From positions 1 through 25,167 of the forward strand of contig JAUVBH010000003.1 in the NCBI GenBank assembly GCA_030591285.1: a stretch of 25,167 bases of DNA, given 5' to 3'. Below, piece after piece: positions 22,801 through 25,167 of this stretch. The translations under genes were made by a program, and so were the position numbers. Source of the stretch: Thermoplasmatota archaeon. Its GTDB lineage: Archaea; Thermoplasmatota; Penumbrarchaeia; Penumbrarchaeales; Penumbrarchaeaceae. Below the pieces are notes generated by a model, which saw only the letters and a list, made by a program, of their open reading frames with translations, did not search any database and was not told the DNA's origin. The first letter of the stretch is position 1. The number at the start of each line of letters is the position of its first letter.

Positions 22801-24365
22801 ATGAACAGTTCGTATCTTTCGGTGATCAGTCTGGGTCCATTTTCATATGCATTCTTGAAAGTTCTGAATATTTCCGTGAGTCCTGATGTGTCGAACCTCG
22901 ACCTGGCGCTATCAAGAAGATCCTTCATCTCCTTCATTCTCTCTTCGTGGTATCTTTTGCTGGAGTCGATCCAGTATTCCTCAAGGGAGACCTCTACCTC
23001 CTTGAGCATGAAGGTTGCTCCCTCCAGGTTCCCCTCCTCTTCCAGCTTCTCCACCATATCAAGTCTGATAAGCAGGTCCTTATGTTCCAACCCGATCTCT
23101 TTCAGCTCTTCCAGCTTTACCTTGAGCCTCTCCTTTACCTTGCTCTCTGAACCTGTCTCCATGGTTCGAAGATCCGTAAGGAATGGTGAAAGTTCCAATG
23201 CTATCTGTTTTCCATCGAAGTAGCGCCCCTCTTCCAGGTATTGTTGAAGGTTCTTGACCTTCATCTCCAGATGCTGGTGGAAAGAATCCTCCACCTTGTA
23301 CTTTTCCAGAAGGTCCTCGAACTGTCTCACCTGGTCCTTCAGGGTCAATCTCTGGTTCTCCACCACCTTGACCAAGCTTTCGATCTCAGATAGGAGATCG
23401 GGACCCTGTGAGGAATTCACCTTATCGTCCAGTTCTGTCAGGAACAGAATGATGTTCTCATATTCCTTTTTCAGGTCCTCTCTGTATGATAGCGAGTTCT
23501 CATTGTTGTCCATCATGGTCCTCAATGTTGACACGATGAACTTCAGTATCCCCGTCCATGAGATATGTATGTCAAGGTCCTTCACAGCCTGATAGGCTTT
23601 GATCGATTGCGATAGCTCCTTTCTTCTAAGATGTATCTCACCTTTTGCCAGAAGGGCTTCAAAATCCCTTGGATGCTGATCCAGGATCCGGCTGTACATG
23701 TCCATTGCCGCATCCAGGTCCTCCAATTTCAGGAGGATCTGTGCCATCCCCCTCAAGACCTCCTCATTATGGGGGTAGAGTTCGATCCCCTTCTGGAGGG
23801 TTCCCCGGGCCAATTTCAGATCTCCGATCTGCACAAAGACCTTACCTAGAGCTACGAGTGCCCTGTCATCATCGGGAACAAGGTCCAGGGCTCTCTGGAG
23901 TATCTTGGATGCCAGTTTTGGTTGGTCAGATGCTTGTAGCGATACTCCTGCATCAACAAGATTTGATGGGTCCAGGAGTGAGAATTGCAATCCTTTTCTG
24001 AAATGGTCTATGGCCTCTGACTCCTTGTGCATGTCAGAATATATCAAACCCAATCTTACCCAGGGATCTCCATAGTCTCCCTTGTAGGATATTGATGTCT
24101 TTATTGAGTTCAATGCCTTTTTTGTTGCTCCCAGTTCATGTTCAAAATGTCCCTTTAGATACCAAAGGAGAAAATTCTCGGGCATGGTGAATAGAAGTGA
24201 ATCAATATCCTTGAGCTTCCGCTCGAGACCTTCAGAAAAATAGTCCCTGAAATCGATATCTGGAATCTCACTCCCCTCAAGGGATGCCCAGCACGTGGAG
24301 CAGAACGGCACGTCCTCATCCTGGACTTGTTCGGAGGGGCAAAATGAACATTTCACCAACTTCAC
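19890..24365 (-). CDS. Giant zinc-ribbon / TPR / coiled-coil protein, function unknown
   Basis: The 1491-residue product opens with a zinc ribbon (C6-x2-C9 and C22-x2-C25). About six tetratricopeptide repeats cover residues 63-265, with recognisable A..LGKVFVQIGD.K.AR and P.DFEALLAKGEI.L phrases. Then follow about 1000 residues of Glu/Lys/Leu-rich helix that read as successive long coiled coils broken by short turns, recalling SMC/spectrin-like rods but with no ATPase head motifs. After this comes a Pro/Glu linker (EEPEIEEPELEEPKIEEPE, about residue 1285) and a final helical TPR-like domain of about 150 residues. No signal or membrane helix, so it is cytoplasmic. The start is GTG with AGAGAGG 4 nt upstream; a second GTG lies three codons later. 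It is downstream of hisS on the same strand, 137 nt away. A scaffold or cytoskeletal role is inference only. Confidence 0.85.
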   Translation of the reverse strand: MKLVKCSFCPSEQVQDEDVPFCSTCWASLEGSEIPDIDFRDYFSEGLERKLKDIDSLLFTMPENFLLWYLKGHFEHELGATKKALNSIKTSISYKGDYGDPWVRLGLIYSDMHKESEAIDHFRKGLQFSLLDPSNLVDAGVSLQASDQPKLASKILQRALDLVPDDDRALVALGKVFVQIGDLKLARGTLQKGIELYPHNEEVLRGMAQILLKLEDLDAAMDMYSRILDQHPRDFEALLAKGEIHLRRKELSQSIKAYQAVKDLDIHISWTGILKFIVSTLRTMMDNNENSLSYREDLKKEYENIILFLTELDDKVNSSQGPDLLSEIESLVKVVENQRLTLKDQVRQFEDLLEKYKVEDSFHQHLEMKVKNLQQYLEEGRYFDGKQIALELSPFLTDLRTMETGSESKVKERLKVKLEELKEIGLEHKDLLIRLDMVEKLEEEGNLEGATFMLKEVEVSLEEYWIDSSKRYHEERMKEMKDLLDSARSRFDTSGLTEIFRTFKNAYENGPRLITERYELFMEKYVEDSASFYKKETERVLKEIDLNLQLIEKDGAKVNDLRNEFLEITDNLEEEKDQQALFEKVKDLMEKIGYFEEQQKISKIRFRLRNLDLLLGEVDFLGMDEELARNVEPVRRVIERSLKQENHRLSEILTNELYENVEKILSENYRKELEGLIHSTEGEILRLRGLGVEKKDWSVSIGRCKKIMSGEESGPMTEIINHLARIQNDIQDFILKTLPKEIDKKLEICQEKLKEGQGYGFPLSGEKRQLQNLTKSASEISSMDILEDAYKFNTELEKKVMALLSKATSELEEIIRSGIEGLTEMGVDRQSVMDILSMVNRSEVLLDNMKHREAWDLMTGAQTLLSDLRDAAYIEIKEKRMEEIKTFLSVAEELEIDTTKISGDYSVVLMDKGSNPEKDVKLVISIHDRLIASIKLGANDRYEAYRQGYEDLLKSSARLLPESMPREMRIQLKEVKTNLKDGSMEDLPKLLHDTSKLLDNAIEMSIERGLLDRASVILESGLTLKDPKAKQIVKKAQDLAKKIKSKKADGIEEELTGLEKELGNLRSLIQMQNIENTLTEVQELDELAKDVFDAITDERFQERIDEMTDRISGFLDTTTSLYKDPDPKMVEELSDSIARLNNDIIELEQEWRARKRLDILEEMELEAGKVDDNLLSSDITNLTKQFDKRDWNRFFRTWERVEGHIKKMEQKGVLPGGSSKLIEEAPDSPGIDILSRKKPLKMRKNKGGSIKTPRSESGISRLAKEMEIKKKLIEEKPKAPPEPEEVIQEEPEIEEPELEEPKIEEPEKKGGELTDIARSIAGARIEKLMESDSKALKGEAPEQVDEVGVMMEDILEIDTSVRKKDDTVEAEKVRENLKLFFDRFPMMSQLDDARSRFENGEKLLEKGERSEAIKEYRVAMSIAIKIGKVHMDMSKALNTVRATLDKLKKKGFESGSAEDLYSEGNLLLKEGDLFGCATTIKSIREELSRME

Positions 24366-24442
24366 CAGACCTCTCTATTGATTGAGCAACCCCTAATAGG
24401 ATAGACCTTATTCAAACTACCTTTTTCCCCAATGGATTATCA

Positions 24443-24472
24443 CTTGATATATTTTTCATAATGATTATCAAG
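24443..24472 (-). promoter_or_regulatory. Inverted repeat with TATA-like core between hisS and the giant gene
   Basis: CTTGATA (24443-24449) and TATCAAG (24466-24472) are perfect 7-bp inverted repeats 16 bp apart. On the minus strand the spacer holds gaaaaatata, a TATA-like box about 85 nt before the GTG at 24365. It may be a promoter with a dyad operator or a weak 3' hairpin after hisS. The remaining 24366-24502 sequence shows nothing else I can support. Confidence 0.35.
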
Positions 24473-24502
24473 AATTCAACATATAAGGTAAGATCGTGAT
24501 GG

Positions 24503-25167
24503 TCAAAGGAGGTGAACTTTCAGATCCTTCAATGGTATCTCCTTCTGCTCTTTGGTGCCCAGGTCCTTGATCGCCACCAATCCTTTATCGATCTCATCAT
24601 CACCGACGATGATAAGATGTGTGGCTCCGGCAGTAAGGGCCGAGGAAAGTGCTTTCTTGAAATTCCTTCCTGTGGTTTCCACTATGCACTTCAAATTGCT
24701 GGACCTAACCATGGAACCGATCCTGGAGGCTTCTTTTTGCGCTCTATCTCCCATTGGGATCAAATAGTATAGTGGACCGCTTTCTTCTGTTATGACCGTC
24801 TCTCCCAGGGCAACTAGTATCCTGTCGAATCCAAGACCGAACCCGATACCCTCAACCTCTTTTCCCAGGATCTCCGAGAGTGAATATGCTCCACCACCGC
24901 AGATCTGTTTCTCGGCTCCGAGGGAGGGGGCGTCGACCTCAAAGACCACTCCATCATAATAGTCGAGTCCGCGGGTTATCGAGGGGTCCATAACGACTTC
25001 GCCATTAGTACTTACTACGCACTCTATTACTTGTTCAAGTTCCTCGACCAGAGCTTGATCTATGGATGGGATGGTTTCCATCAGTTCATTCAATGCAGTT
25101 TTTGAATCTGATAGCGAATAGATCCTGGAAATAAGCTCTGATACCTTCTTTGCACTTTCTCCATTGC
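24503..25167 (-). CDS. hisS: Histidyl-tRNA synthetase, C-terminal part (runs off the window)
   Basis: HisRS charges tRNA-His with histidine. The visible 220 residues are the 3' part; the frame stays open to the last base (it continues upstream through NGESAKKVSELISRIYS), so the gene is cut by the window edge and not truncated. Present are the histidine-binding motif RGLDYYDGVVFEV, CGGGAYSLSEILG, class II motif 3 GIGFGLGFDRILVAL, and the anticodon-binding alpha/beta domain from LYYLIPMGDRAQKEA through TTGRNFKKALSSAL to the C-terminal LKDLKVHLL. Motifs 1 and 2 lie outside the window. A paralogous HisZ is unlikely, because HisZ normally lacks the anticodon-binding domain seen here. Confidence 0.95.
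   Translation of the reverse strand, partial: NGESAKKVSELISRIYSLSDSKTALNELMETIPSIDQALVEELEQVIECVVSTNGEVVMDPSITRGLDYYDGVVFEVDAPSLGAEKQICGGGAYSLSEILGKEVEGIGFGLGFDRILVALGETVITEESGPLYYLIPMGDRAQKEASRIGSMVRSSNLKCIVETTGRNFKKALSSALTAGATHLIIVGDDEIDKGLVAIKDLGTKEQKEIPLKDLKVHLL

Noticed and set aside
24507..24530. Strong plus-strand Shine-Dalgarno AAAGGAGGTGAAC followed by an open frame
   Set aside because: It falls on the antisense of the hisS C-terminal codons (KVHLL and stop), and the downstream frame is a shadow of hisS.
1..25167. CRISPR arrays, insertion sequences, integrase or phage genes
   Set aside because: No regularly spaced direct repeats, transposase or integrase motifs, or target-site duplications were seen on either strand.

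Overview
This window is archaeal chromosomal DNA, most likely from a member of the Thermoplasmatota or a related euryarchaeal lineage. The evidence is an Nre-type DNA repair protein with a C-terminal PCNA-binding-like tail, TATA-type promoters placed 25-35 nt before start codons (often with no room for a leader), purine-rich Shine-Dalgarno sites on other genes, and surface proteins built from PQQ-type propeller repeats, fibronectin III domains and EP/DP-rich tails. The lineage call is inference; no 16S rRNA gene is present. Coding density is very high, and several convergent gene pairs end within 0-6 nt of each other. No gap without a gene reaches 300 bases.

Layout. 25-1851: endonuclease-type MutL. 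1923-4093: three forward genes, each with its own TATA-like element: a membrane-tethered TlpA-like thioredoxin, a divergent FtsZ/tubulin-like protein without the canonical GGGTGTG loop, and a pilin-like small protein. 4094-5299 (minus): OB-fold protein with an Arg/Pro-rich linker, behind a 230-nt upstream region holding a dyad TATA element, an 18-bp perfect palindrome and a probable terminator. 5530-7941 (minus): surface protein with PQQ propeller, two FN3 domains, a membrane segment and a SHOCT-like tail. 8109-9185: second surface protein. 9189-10394 (minus): NOL1/NOP2/Sun RNA m5C methyltransferase interrupted by an in-frame TAA just before its conserved C-terminus. 10501-10923: Nudix hydrolase. 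10918-14541 (minus): two-gene unit of a multi-pass membrane/EEP-phosphatase fusion and an M20 peptidase. 14614-15717: aminotransferase. 15721-17001 (minus): NreA. 17106-18014: PdxS. 18081-18192: a compact multi-helix structured RNA in front of an M29-like aminopeptidase (18211-19155). 19228-19884: protein disulfide oxidoreductase relative that has lost its CxxC cysteines. 19890-24365 (minus): 1491-residue zinc-ribbon/TPR/coiled-coil protein. 24503-25167 (minus): 3' part of hisS.

Functional themes. Genome maintenance is represented by MutL, NreA and a MutT-type Nudix protein, but they are scattered and not one operon. Cell-surface biology is represented by the TlpA-like protein, two large anchored surface proteins, the pilin-like protein and the membrane/EEP fusion. 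Housekeeping genes are pdxS, hisS, an aminotransferase and two peptidases.

The strongest candidates for undescribed biology are the structured RNA at 18081-18192, the FtsZ-fold protein at 2634-3581, the cysteine-less thioredoxin-fold protein, and the giant coiled-coil protein. The premature TAA in the methyltransferase gene is either a sequencing error or a real disruption or recoding event. All family assignments come from motifs read by eye; no database search was run.
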